64,000 nucleotides of DNA from Bactrocera neohumeralis (Eukaryota; Arthropoda; Insecta; Diptera; Tephritidae). Within the stretch, counting starts at the first letter, position 1, and each line of letters begins with the position of its first letter. The position numbers and the translations under genes were made by a program. Shown piece by piece: positions 9,480-19,839 of this stretch. The notes under the pieces are model-generated. The model had not been told where the DNA came from, ran no database searches, and saw only the letters and a program-made list of their open reading frames with translations. Location of the stretch: positions 18,443,341-18,507,340 of the forward strand of contig NW_026089624.1 of assembly GCF_024586455.1 (NCBI RefSeq), read 5' to 3'.

Positions 9480-12385
9480 TGACGACAGCCTTACCCCACG
9501 GTGCTCAAAAGCACGGCGGATCAAATCAATGCGTTGATCAGCGCCCTGAGAACGCTAAGCATTTTCAGTACCAATTGGCAGTGTGGAATGGACACACTAA
9601 CCACCTTGGTAGGGTACGAGGCCCATCTAAAACTTCTGCCGTGCTTTAGGTCCGGCACCCGGTTGCAATGCAACTGCACATTTAACTGACAAAGTCAGTT
9701 CTTTCCGCATTTGTGTTTCAACCACAACCACCATGATACTCCCCTAGGGGCCAGTCCGCATGAGCAGGTTGGAGTTGCCTCCAAGGGCTCCTGCTCCCCG
9801 TGGTACCAGAATTAAGTAACCGGTCAGACCTCGCAGCCGAAGCTACTAACAGTTGTGCTTCCATACGGCTCTGGACTGGTGGCCAGGGGTTGAACCCCAT
9901 ACATACATCACATACACTCACCAATCATACAGAATCCTTAACTCCCAGTTAACCGCCTTCGCCGCTTAAACAATTTTCCCGCAAACGAACCTAACTGTTC
10001 GGTATTCCGACTAGTGGAGATTACACCACTAACATCTAATCGTCCATCAGTCCAGCTAATCCTCATACCACCGAAATCCCTAATGTCCGACTACATCGGG
10101 CACTCTGCAATTAGATGCGACCAATTTCCTACCCCCGCCCCACAAAAACACCCCGACTTATCCGATAGGTGCCCCTGATGCAAAAATGCATCCAGAGGCC
10201 CATGCCCCGTAAGCAGAAACCCAGACTCAGACAAACTCTAAGTCTGTGTTATCCCCCACGAGCCCTACATCCCGAATGTACTCGTACGTCACTCGGCCGT
10301 TAGGGCTAGTTTCTCAAAGTTCTTGCCACCTACACCTGACCCTATCATCTAGAAGCCTCTTGCTCCCTAGATATCCCTCTCTCTCCACATCATCGTCAAA
10401 AATGCAGTCATTCCGCAGCAATGACACACTCAAGCCCCTTCTTAACATGAATGCAACAGCACGCTGTATGACAATCAGGTCAATAGGGGGTGTACCTAAC
10501 AAAACCTGCATTGCATCCGTTGAGACGGTGCGACATACAGGCAAATAAGCAAGCATCATACAACGCTGTATTGAGAGAAGTTTTTGAGACCCCAAGACAG
10601 TCGTGGCTGCCTCCCACCATACAGGGGCTCCGTATGTAGCATAGGCCACAAACAAGACACGATGTATGGTGCGGACAGCACGACGTCCAATACCCCAATC
10701 ACTCCTCAAAATGCGGCGTGTTTTGCCTACGGTTGCCTGCAGTCGCTCCTTAACATTCGCAAAGTGTGGAGTAAAACACATCCTTTCACTCATGGTCAAC
10801 CCGAGATATTTGACTTGCGTCACATATCTGATGCCGACGCCATTGACACGGACAATCGGTGGACGAACTGGTGACAATCTGCCCTTAAGCAGCATTGCCT
10901 CCGTTTTTTCCCTCGATATGTCCACCCCCACACCTACACCCCAAGTATTTACGATCTCTAAGAGATCTCCTCCCGCCCGTTCTAGCTCAGACCTCGAACG
11001 ACCTTCGACCATAAGAAGAAGGACGTCTGCGTACGCACAAGACTTACAGAGTGGCTTGAGCTGCCCACGCAGAGTGTCCATCATAAGGTTCCAAATATAT
11101 GGACCACAGATGGAACACTGCGGGCAGCCACGAACAGCTCCGATCTCCACACTCCCATTCATGACGACAAGAGAGGCCTTTATGTCCGAAAAATAACTCC
11201 GCTAAAGAGTAATTTCCGGACAGCCAAGCTCCTCCAGCCGTTACATCACTCGATCCCAGCTTAGGTTATCAAACGCCCCCTTGAAGTCAACAAATATGCC
11301 AAGAACATACTTGTTGACATTCTCCCTAACGACATTCTGAACAAAAAACCACGCATCCTCTATACTGCGTCCTTTCCTGAACACAAACTGCCTATCCGAC
11401 CACATACCCCGCGTTAGCTCCTGAAGCCGTTCCACCATGACTATTTCCAGCATTTTTCCAAGTACTGGAAGGCGACTGATGCCCCAATAAGATCGAGGAT
11501 CGCTCCTGATCTTATCAGGGGACTTCAGGAGAGGAACAGCCCTAGCACTTTTCCACTCGCGTGGAAAGTATCCCTCCCAGACGCACTATTATAAATGGCT
11601 TCCAAGTATTCCGGAATGAACTTCCATAAGCATTTACACGCCTCACTGTTCAAACCATCAAAACCTGGGGACCGTTTAGACCTAACCAGGCCAAAGGCGT
11701 AACCCAACCCGCCGTCATCTAATGGAGGGACAGGCACTTTTTGTGCTTGAGGTACCTGCACCTCCGCCCTTGGAAAGAACGCACCTAACAGAACCCCCGC
11801 ACACTCTCACCACAACGATAACAGAGGTGACATCCTTCATCCTACGACCCCGGCAGATCCTATACACCTGACACCAGGGGTCGTTCCTATTTTCCCTAAA
11901 GCTATTAGCCACCACCCATTCTCTTAATGCCTCGCCTCGCCTGTGGCTTTGGTATCCAGACGAATGGCGGAGTATCTTACTAAACCACATCGAGAACGAG
12001 GCGTTCGCATCCACCCCTAGGATAAATGGGCTACTACTCGCAAGTAGTAGTAGCTTATCCATGTAGCCCAGGTAAGGCTCTAGGGGCTCGCTATATTTAA
12101 AATATAAACTAGCAACAATCATCCTAGCGAACTCCCCAGTTCACCCAGTTGTGAAGAATCCACAACTACGCAATCGTAGCTTGGATTATTCACAACTATT
12201 GCGGCGTTAGCTCTAAGGTCCGCGAAGACCTTAAAAACCCCAGGAAGACCCCGAACCAAACCATTGGTGGCGTAGGGTTCCTGGAGTAGAGCAATACCAC
12301 ACCCACCCTCATTTATGCAACCCCCCAGCTCGCACATCACGGCATAAGAGCCCTGACAGTTAAGCTTAATGATCCTACCCACAAT
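9480..12385 (-). mobile_element. R1-clade non-LTR retrotransposon, 5'-truncated and mutated
   Basis: R1-clade elements classically insert in 28S rDNA or other fixed targets; some families insert elsewhere. Here the 3' part of one lies on the minus strand. It runs from about the first codon of ORF2 (12382) through endonuclease, reverse transcriptase and a C-terminal zinc knuckle (about 10230-10080) to a long 3' tail. The tail is GC-richer than its surroundings and appears to end near 9480. No rDNA flank is visible on either side and no ORF1 is present, so it is 5'-truncated. No clear target-site duplication was seen by eye. Confidence 0.75.
10060..12382 (-). pseudogene. R1-clade ORF2 pseudogene (endonuclease, reverse transcriptase, zinc knuckle)
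   Basis: ORF2 of R1 elements nicks the target (APE-like endonuclease) and copies element RNA at the nick. The first segment (12382-12119) opens MGRIIKLNCQGSYAVM and has LLQEPYATNG, the endonuclease signature. The next (12122-11715) has FILGVDANASFSMW, the D/N catalytic block. Transcriptase follows in pieces: RSKRSPGFDGLNSEACK (11761-11525), FVFRKGRSIEDAW and FVDFKGAFDNLSWD (11453-11241), then 282 codons (11162-10314) with RGCPQCSICGP. The polymerase box reads CAYADVLLLM, so the second catalytic Asp of YADD is lost. Near 10150 GCFCGAGVGNWSHLIAECP is the CCHC knuckle. Several frameshifts and stops make it non-functional. Confidence 0.8.
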
Positions 12386-12389
12386 GGGC

Positions 12390-12654
12390 GTGTCAGACCG
12401 ATTTCGACTAAATTAAGTACATTGCATTTTTCTCATATAGCTATGTCACAGTGAAAATGGGCGAAATCCGACAGCAATCACGCCTACTTTTTAAATTCCA
12501 TTTGATTCTTTTACTTTCCTGTACACAAATCAAGAAGCAATTAATATAACGGGATATAGTTTTGCACTAATAATTCCTTTAAAGTAGGCCACCTTGTGAT
12601 CTAAAATTACCCAAGTTCAACTAATACTGTTCAAGCCCCTGGGCACAAAATATG
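12390..12654. other. AT-rich interval
   Basis: Nothing recognisable between the R1-clade element and a fragment of the exon-bearing MITE family. Confidence 0.4.
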
Positions 12655-12704
12655 TGGATTAGCGTTGCTTAAGGCGCATTAATTTTGCTCGTCTGTCAGG
12701 GCTA
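12655..12704 (+). mobile_element. Exon-bearing MITE family, fragment E (one end only)
   Basis: The sequence GCTTAAGGCGCATTAATTTT followed by GCTCGTCTGTCAGGGCTA is nearly identical to the right end of copy A at 14590-14631. Only about 50 bp are left; the rest is missing, so this is a solo end. Confidence 0.65.
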
Positions 12705-14120
12705 TTAGGCACCAAATATTCTAAGCATTAAAATCTTGGTAGGATTAAGCCTATTGAAACGAAAGGTAAAATAGCAAACATTAAAAACTAAATAATATAG
12801 GGGCGATCTGAGTTCGCGAAAAAGAAGAAGAGGGGCATGGCGGTTCCTGGTTCCTGCAAACAAGTCCTTTAGAAAAAAATTAACATACATGGCAAAGTTG
12901 TGTGTAGCCATCTACAACTTTTGTACTAAAATTTTTTCACATACATATTCTCAAAATAAATGTGAAGAATTTTAATATTGCAGTGTTTGGTTTTTTTATT
13001 TTTTACTTCCTAACAGTCCCACTATGTTTGTACTATACATACATATTTTTAAGTTATCAAACTGGCTAAAACTTATGAAAACGTACTTTCTAGTAATTAG
13101 TAGTAAAACTTCTTTAAACATATAATATCTACAATCGTATCCCTAGTTTTGATGAATTTAAATTAAATTGTGCACTTTTTGCTTTAAGCGATAGATTTAG
13201 TGGTTTTTGAAAATTAAATCGCCACAAAATATGGTTTAGTGCCCAATGTCCTTCTCAGTTCTGCTTATACACTGAACAAAGTTTATTAAATCTACCACGA
13301 AGTTTGTTATGATATAATATTCTATATAAACGATCAACATGACGAGCTGAGTAGATTTAGCAATTACCATTTGTCTGCCTGAAAGCTGATCATTTGTTGG
13401 AACTGCCCATATCACAACATTTTATTATATAGCTGCCTTACAATTTAATCGGTCAAAGTAGTCGCAAGTAATACAAGAAAACAATTTGTATTTTGATTAA
13501 TTTTGATTTTTGTTGACAAAAGAGAAAACGCTTATAATTGGCGAATCGAAGACAGCTTACTGCTTTGGTGCAGCCAAAGTTACCGCTTTTTCTTGATCTT
13601 GGTTCATAAATACATTTTTATACAGACTCTTTATGATCGACTAAATATTGTTATGTTATCGTAGAAAACAATAATAAGTATTTAACAAAAATCTTTAGTA
13701 CTTAACAAAAGTTGAAATTCAGTTGTGATTTTTAGTATTATAGACAGATTTAGTTATTGTAAATTTTACAGACTACTTATACTAAATGATTTGCCCGTTA
13801 TGTGCATGTTTTGTGTTTTTACTTTTAACAAATACTAAATGTTTGATGGCTATGCCGTTTTGGCTCTTTTTGTAATTTAAAAGATAACAACTGTGCAAAC
13901 ATACATTTGAGTTATAGTTCTCAGATGTCCCGAATACTTGCAAAACTAAAAGATGACCCGATTACCAGTACAATCAGTGTATGAACACACCGTAAACTAT
14001 CATTGACTAAAACCATGCTTAGGCTTCCAAACTGTTACATGTATACTACTATTACTTTGAGAGCGACATATTTATGGTTTACATTCTGGTTGTGTATATT
14101 ACAGTCTAAGGCAAATAGAC
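12705..14120. other. AT-rich interval with a small type III repeat piece
   Basis: At 13290-13500 there is a decayed type III repeat (ACATGACGAGCTGAGTAG, then TTTGTTGGAACTGCCCATATC and TATATAGCTGCCTTACAA). The remainder shows no ORF or repeat structure I can name. Confidence 0.4.
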
Positions 14121-14123
14121 TAA

Positions 14124-14631
14124 TAGCCCTGACAGACGACAGCGCTAATATTCATTAGCGGGCTTAATTTACATTTACTTGCGCATTTGACCCATGTTAA
14201 TGCAAGTTTGTAATGCGCAAGAATTCCGTGTATTTAGCTGAATTTACTAAATTTGAATAGGCAACAGTGCTCAAAAATGGCTAGTTTCTGCTATTGTTTC
14301 ACAGATGTCGCTTGAAATCTGCCGCCTTGTTTGCGTCTACAGCTTCAGAGGTAAACAGTTTTTATATTGCTAATTAAATTATGTGCAAGTATATTAACAA
14401 AAACAAATTTTAATATTTTTAGATGGCAGAAAATAAACAACGCACAGTCTACTATCCATTTTTCCAATATTCTTCACTTTTTCGCACACTTTTATTTCAC
14501 TGTTTTTTAATAAATAAACAAATTTCACTATCTGCTGTCCAAATGCACAAGTCTGTCGTCTGTCACCATAAAATTGCAATGCGCATTAGCCTTGCTTAAG
14601 GCGCATTAATTTTTCTCGTCTGTCAGGGCTA
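14124..14631 (+). mobile_element. Exon-bearing MITE, copy A (508 bp)
   Basis: Ends TAGCCCTGACAGACGA and TCGTCTGTCAGGGCTA are inverted repeats. The flanks are TAA on both sides (14121-14123 and 14632-14634), suggesting a 3-bp target duplication as in PIF/Harbinger elements; superfamily is tentative. Inside, on the plus strand, is a leader ending CAGAG, a 72-nt intron-like stretch 14351-14422 (GTAAAC to TATTTTTAG) and an ATG at 14423 opening a 58-codon ORF (MAENKQRTVYYPFFQYSS) that stops at 14599 in the right terminal region. Copies B, C and D share this module in the opposite orientation. Confidence 0.7.
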
Positions 14632-14754
14632 TAAGGACAAAGGTTACTAAATCCTTAATATGGCGACCTCTAACGGCAGGTAGGAAGAATAAAGTTTGGT
14701 GTTGCCAATCTTTTTTTAATTACGGGAAATAAATCTAAATAGTATTGAAAGTAA

Positions 14755-15369
14755 TGGCCCTGATAGACGAGCAAACTAAATGCGCCTTAAGCTAATGCGC
14801 ATGGAAATTTTATGATGACAGACGGCAGACTTGTGCATTTAGACAGCTGATTGTGAAATTTGTTTGCTTATTTTAAAAAAAAAACAGTGAAAGTAAAATT
14901 AATAAGAGAAATTATTAATAGAAATTTTGGTATTTTTAGAAAATCAATATAAATTTGAACTTGAGTAAAATTAAAAGCAATAATTGATTGAAATGCGAAA
15001 AAAGTGTGCGAAAAAGTTAAGAATATTGGAAAAATGATAGCAAACTGTGCGTTGTTTATTTTCTGCCATCTAAAAATATTCAAATTTATTTTTGTTAATA
15101 TATGTACTTGACCATAATTTAATTAGCAATATAAAACTGCTGATGCTGATGATGTAAACGGAAAGGAGGCAGTAGACTTCAAGCGACATCTGTCAAAAAA
15201 TACCAAAAATCGGCCATTTTTGAGCAGTGTTGCCTACTCAAATTTGGTAAATTAGCTAAATGCACGATATTCTTGTGCATTACAAAATTGCATTAACATG
15301 GGTCAAATGCGCAAGTAAATGTAAATTAAACCCGCTAATACATATTAGCGCTGTCGTCTGTCAGGGCTA
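14755..15369 (-). mobile_element. Exon-bearing MITE, copy B (615 bp)
   Basis: Ends TGGCCCTGATAGACGA and TCGTCTGTCAGGGCTA, flanked by TAA at 14752-14754 and 15370-15372. It is inverted relative to copy A. The internal ATG (15067-15069, minus strand) again follows TATTTTTAG and opens MAENKQRTVCYHFSNILNFF before a stop after about 31 codons. The splice donor seen in A, C and D is lost (CATCAGCATCAGCAG instead of a GTAAGC-type site). It is the longest copy, with an extra AT-rich segment around 14875-14990. Confidence 0.7.
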
Positions 15370-15384
15370 TAATGCTATAATTAA

Positions 15385-15813
15385 TAGCCTTGATAGATGA
15401 GTAAAATTAATGCGCATTCAAATTTTATTGTGACAGACGGCAGAATTGTGTATTCAGACAGCTGATCAAGTATTGCTTTTATACTTGATTGTAACGCGAA
15501 AAAAAGTGTGCGAAAAATATAAGAATATTTAAATAATGGATAGCAAACTGTGCGTTGTTTATTTTCTGCCATCTAAAAATATTAAAATATGTTTGTGTTA
15601 ATATACTTGCACATAATTTAATTAGCAATATAAAAACTGCTTACCTCTGATGTAAACACAAAGGAGGCGACAGACTTCAAGCGACATCTGTCAAACAATA
15701 GCAAAAATCGGTAATTTTTGGGTAGTGTTGCCTATATTAACATCGATCAAATATGCAAGTTAACGCAAATTAAGACCGCTAATGCAAATTAGAGCTGTCG
15801 TCTGTGAAGGCTA
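15385..15813 (-). mobile_element. Exon-bearing MITE, copy C (429 bp)
   Basis: Starts only 12 bp after the TAA that follows copy B. Ends TAGCCTTGATAGATGA and TCGTCTGTGAAGGCTA; flanks are TTAA at 15381-15384 and 15814-15817. The minus-strand module is intact: donor CAGAG/GTAAGCAG at 15642, a 70-nt intron 15573-15642 ending TATTTTTAG, and ATG at 15572. The ORF runs 63 codons (MAENKQRTVCYPLFKYSY) to 15381. After the first dozen codons its frame differs from copies B and D by an indel. Confidence 0.7.
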
Positions 15814-15986
15814 TTAATCAGCTTATTACATTTGGCTTTTCTAAGAATGGTTAAAATAAAATGTTGAGGGTACATACATACTTGTATATCTTGAATCACA
15901 ATACGTGTCGATAAAATTACATTAAGCATATAGATTATAGTAAAACCCCGTACAAACCTGAATAAATTTAGAGGTATGAAATAAAA

Positions 15987-16166
15987 CTACAGATCAAACC
16001 TAACCAACATCTTAATGCCCGTATTTTGGCCAAACTCGATGCCACCACCGACAACAATGTTAATCAAATGTTTCCATTTCACTAAGGAAATTTGCATTCT
16101 TTTAACATTGAAACGGGTATTCAAACCAATGCGCATGCCCGTGATCTCATGTTCCCCTTTTTTAAC
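15987..16166 (-). CDS. Possible terminal exon of an unrecognised host gene
   Basis: On the minus strand a pyrimidine-rich tract (TGTGTCCTTTTTCTGTG) and TATACTAAG near 16167-16190 could be a splice acceptor. After it comes an open frame with balanced, protein-like composition (GEHEITGMRIGLNTRFN, then WKHLINIVVGGGIEFG, ending GIKMLVRFDL) and a TAG stop at 15987. The alternating glycine and hydrophobic pattern is what one sees in beta-rich membrane or barrel proteins, but I do not recognise the family. No AATAAA is obvious downstream. It could equally be a processed gene fragment. If real, the upstream exons are not identifiable here. Confidence 0.3.
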   Translation of the reverse strand, partial: VKKGEHEITGMRIGLNTRFNVKRMQISLVKWKHLINIVVGGGIEFGQNTGIKMLVRFDL

Positions 16167-16199
16167 TTTTGGCTTAGTATACACAGAAAAAGGACACAC

Positions 16200-16883
16200 A
16201 TATAAATGAAGAGCAAGCAGTTCAAATAAATTGCAGCTATTTGAATGGGGAGGGTATACAACGGTAGTTACAGTGCAACTTTAAAAGCAAAAACACTATT
16301 AACCGTGTTCATATTCGTAGATATACATACTTCTCATGTACATAGGTAAACGAAAAGTGCACTGTGAGTGAGAATGAGAAAGGACGAGTGATTACTGGGT
16401 GGTGAACTGTGAAAAATATGGCGAATAACAAAAATAAAAAGTAAAACATGCGGGGTAGAAAAAGTAAAAGTATAACAATTTTAAATTGCAAACATAATTA
16501 GAAAGAAAACTATATAAACTTTGTAGATTTTCTATGCTCGTACTATAAACAAATCTAACGTTGCTAATATTTTCAAAAAATCTGCGATATGTACATACAT
16601 ACATATGTACATATATGGAAATGTATACATATGTACATACACATACATAGGTACAATTGACTACAGTTGGCCAGCATTCGTCAGTGAATTTTGGTTGAGG
16701 GAAAAAGCCTATAATTATAGGCATATGTATATTTATGTATATACATACATATTTATTCAGGTTTTCTGGATTGTGGTACAAAAATTTAAACAACTAGCTG
16801 TTATATTACTTATTTTGCGTGAAATAAATACATGCATAAATTCTAAGCCATAGTGGGTATTTATAAAAATTTGTTCAGAGTTT
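16200..16883. other. AT-rich interval with TACATATG microsatellite
   Basis: A dense run of TACATACATATGTACATA-like repeats occupies about 16586-16650, and another TATGTATATA run is near 16720-16755. ORFs through here are low-complexity Tyr/Cys/Val strings and are rejected. Confidence 0.5.
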
Positions 16884-17352
16884 TAGCCTTGACAGACGAG
16901 CTAAATTAATGCGCATTAAGAAATGATAATGCGCATTGAAATTTTATGGTGACAGAATTGTCCATTTAGTCAGCTGATTGTGAAATTTATTTATTTATTA
17001 AAAAACAAAGTGACTTAAAAATGGATAAGAGGAAATTATTAATGACAATTTTGGTATTTTTGGAAAATGAATATAAATTTAACAAAAAAATTCGTTTATT
17101 ATTAAATACATTTAAAGATAATAAAGTGCAATTAATAGCAATACTTGATTGAAACGGGAAAAAAGTATGCGAAAAAGTTAAGAATATTGGAAAATTGGTA
17201 GCAAACTGTGCGTTGTTTATTTTCTGCCATCTTTTAATCATTAAAATTTGTTTGCGTTAATATACTTGTCCATACTTTAATATCAATATAAGAACTGCTT
17301 ACCTCTGATGCTGTAAACACAAAGGAGGTGACAGACTTTAACCGACATCTGC
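16884..17352 (-). mobile_element. Exon-bearing MITE, copy D (right end missing)
   Basis: Left end TAGCCTTGACAGACGA at 16884. The minus-strand module is present: donor CAGAG/GTAAGCAG at 17302, intron 17231-17302 (72 nt) ending AAAAG, and ATG at 17230 opening MAENKQRTVCYQFSNILNFF with a stop after about 32 codons. Homology to the other copies ends at about 17350, just after GACATCTG, so the second inverted repeat is absent. Confidence 0.65.
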
Positions 17353-17539
17353 TTATAATCCTAGTTTAGAAATAAATTATTTGTAATAGTATTCTCATTT
17401 GGCAGTTTCGCTTGGGGATGTTCAACAACCGATTCTGACTGTAGTTATTGTAATTCAAACCATTGGATTGAATTAATTCTATTTTATTACGACGAAGATG
17501 TAGAATGACGTGAGCGTGAAAAGCAGCAGTTCATCTCCA

Positions 17540-17840
17540 AAATTTTAGCAAGCAAATGAAATGTTCTTTCGAAAGTATTGTGTGGAAGACTTAATACCAA
17601 TGTAAATTGACAATCAGATCGACACTCATCACTTTCAAAATCGCTTTCGATAGTACTGCTTATTCGACGCCACGTCTAATATTGGTAACTCTGCGAAACT
17701 CATCCGCTTACGCAGAATGACGTTGAGCACAACCATCAGCTTCATCAAAATCGGAAAAGACCTCTACATGCCAGTCGATACCAGACGAGGGTTTAGATAG
17801 GGTGATTCCCTCTCGTGCGTCTTCTTCAACATAATAATCT
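17540..17840 (+). pseudogene. RTE-type reverse transcriptase fragment, copy 2
   Basis: Short remnant of the middle of the reverse transcriptase. Different frames give FKIAFDSTAYSTPRLI, KIGKDLYMPVDTRRGFR and GDSLSCVFFN, corresponding to the FDST, EPFDT-RGFRQGD and LSC-LFN blocks of the RTE-type copies elsewhere in the window. One in-frame stop replaces the Gln of RGFRQGD. The N-terminal part and the YADD box are missing. Confidence 0.6.
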
Positions 17841-17844
17841 GAAC

Positions 17845-18125
17845 CACAGAGTCACGGTTTACATTTAAATATGATGGATATCGAAAAAGATGGAACCATA
17901 ACTGTATATTAAACGCATAAAATCTTACGAATACACTGGTTGGACCCTGACGTTCGTATGAAAAACGATCCACCCATTCAACGGAAGGACCATGTGATAG
18001 CAACCCATCTGCACTGGCGTAACCTCGCAAAAGATATAAGCAACTGTCGAAAATCTCTGTTCTAGGCTCGGATGGACCCACGGTTGTAGTGCCATGAAAG
18101 GAGAACAGTCTATGTTACGTTTCAC
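17845..18125. other. Unassigned block, GC-richer than surroundings
   Basis: It joins directly to the RTE-type fragment and contains CATGGCACTACAACCGTGGG on the minus strand. Two overlapping minus-strand ORFs (105 and 66 codons) occupy it, but neither resembles a protein I know. It may be the leader or an arm of another retroposon. Confidence 0.3.
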
Positions 18126-18489
18126 GGCAGTAAAGACTTTAATATTCCAGCATTATAATCAAAATAATTTTTGAAAATTTGTACAGAGTACATGAACTTT
18201 TTATGCGTATGTACTGTACTACAACACATACAAGTTAACATATAAATCATACATAGGTTAAATTTATATTGAATCAACATACATATATACATACATAAAG
18301 TTCTCCACAAAAAATAGGGATGAACACATGAGAAAAACGAATCTTTTAATTTTCATTAACACATATTTTTTTTATTTTCAAATTTTTGCACAATGTAAAT
18401 TACTAAAGATCTATTAATATTTTCACATTTCATATAATTCAATTAAATATAAACAAAATTTTATATCGTAGTCTAAAAAAAAAAAAAAC
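18126..18489. other. AT-rich interval
   Basis: No gene. It has a TACATACATATAT-type stretch near 18275-18300 and an A-run at 18477-18488 next to the Tc1-like element end. Confidence 0.45.
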
Positions 18490-19698
18490 TAGTTCCTCAT
18501 AAAAATAGGAGTATTTTATGTACCACGGTTTTTTAACACAGCATCACATCTCCAAGGCATAGTCTATGAGATCCTGAAAACGTTTTATTGGTATTCCTTT
18601 CTAACCCTGTTTCACTTCACACCATAAATCTTTCGAATTCGTTAGTTTCTCTTCAGCTACTCTTTTCTTGATATTGGCTCACAGGTTTTCTATGAAGTTG
18701 AGGTCAGGAGATTAAGCAGGCCACCGAATAACGTCAACACCGTTGACCCTGAACCATTCTTTTGCGCACTTGCTAGTATGTTTAGGATCATTTCCTGTTG
18801 ATATACCCCTACCAATGACATGTTCCATGAGGCTTTTGGTAACATCACCTCATCTAATATTTTGGCACATGCCCTTTGATCCATGACGCCTTTAATTAAG
18901 TAAAATGGACCAACACGACTATATGAAAAAACAACCCCATACCATGATTTTGGCGCCGCTTGAGTTAGGGGGACGCCGAACAAAGTCCCTAGAACCTGTG
19001 TTACCAAATAACTCAATTTTGGATTCGTCCGACCACAATATGTTTTTCCATTTAGCCACTCTCTTTTGCAAATTGTACGTAGACTTCTGGCAAATAATTT
19101 TTTCTGCACCAAATGCTTACGAACAGTTTCAGTATTAACTGAAAAATTTAGTTCGTGACGGATGCTACTGCTTGATGTAACGGTATTAATATTCGTCTAC
19201 GAGTTTCATTTTTATTTCTATAATTTAATGCAATTGAGGAGAGCGTTATACGGTTTCTCGGATCTCATTATAAGTTTTTCCTATTTTCCTAAATTTGTTT
19301 GTCATTTCCCGATTTTCCTCTGTAAAATGCTTTCTCTACCCATTGGTGAAAATCCCAATGATTAAAAAAAACAATAACTATTTAAAATTGCTGCTAGATT
19401 TTGAACCCATACTTACTTTTCTAATTTTCTGAATATTTTTATGTTAAGGATTATTTTGAAAACGAAATATCTAAATAATAATAAATATCTTGTTATCTTG
19501 ACTATTAGTTTGTGGAAAATAATAACAAGTGTCTCCGAGAACTAGCAAAGTAGAAGTAGAATAACGGTCATCATAATAAAAACGTGTTTTGTATTTTGTT
19601 GCTAGTATCCCGTTATGTGTACCGTTATTGTGTTTTAAAAAGTTATTAAGCAAATCACATTTTTCGTATTGGCACTCCTATTATTTTGTGGAAAACTG
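18490..19698 (-). mobile_element. Tc1-like transposon, dead copy
   Basis: The plus-strand left end AGTTCCTCATAAAAATAGGA matches the inverse of the right end near 19674-19698 (CAGTTTTCCACAAAATAATA when inverted), with TA outside both. Length about 1.2 kb fits a Tc1-like element. Its transposase is on the minus strand and is broken. Confidence 0.55.
18640..19345 (-). pseudogene. Tc1-like transposase pseudogene
   Basis: Tc1-like transposases cut and paste DNA with a DD34E core. Near 19345 the remnant begins with a degraded helix-turn-helix (FRKIGKTYNEIRETV). The 140-codon stretch 19112-18690 contains KSWYGVVFSYSRVGPFYLIKG in one frame (quoted in parts: SWYGVVFSYSRVG and PFYLIKGVMDQRA), matching the MVWGCFS-GVGPL-IKG-MD block. 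A shifted frame gives VWSDESK-like (TYCGRTNPKLSYL is the out-of-frame reading) and SPDLNFIENL near 18700. Multiple frameshifts and stops separate the catalytic residues, so it is inactive. Confidence 0.65.
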
Positions 19699-19734
19699 TA
19701 CGTATTGACATATACTCGTAAAATACTTTGCAGT

Positions 19735-19835
19735 GAGAATATTTTATACTCTTGCAACTTGCAAAGATCAAAGCCAACCAAATACCTTCAGGTGTTCACA
19801 AAACTTTATACTAAAAAATGCAGTGAAAGGGTTCA
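19735..19835 (-). repeat. Type II DINE-like repeat, terminal fragment
   Basis: TTTTATACTCTTGCAACTTG followed by CAAAGATCAAAGCCAACC and ATACCTTCAGGTGTT matches the inner side of the type II terminus. Only about 100 bp remain. Confidence 0.45.
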
Positions 19836-19839
19836 ACTT

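Noticed and set aside
9870..9910. GGGTTGAACCCC as a tRNA T-arm
   Set aside because: No matching acceptor or anticodon arms nearby. It lies in the R1 element's 3' region.
10246..11196. Plus-strand ORFs of 100, 96 and 176 codons
   Set aside because: Antisense shadows of the R1-clade reverse transcriptase.
16392..16793. 133-codon minus-strand ORF
   Set aside because: Mostly translation of the TACATATG microsatellite.
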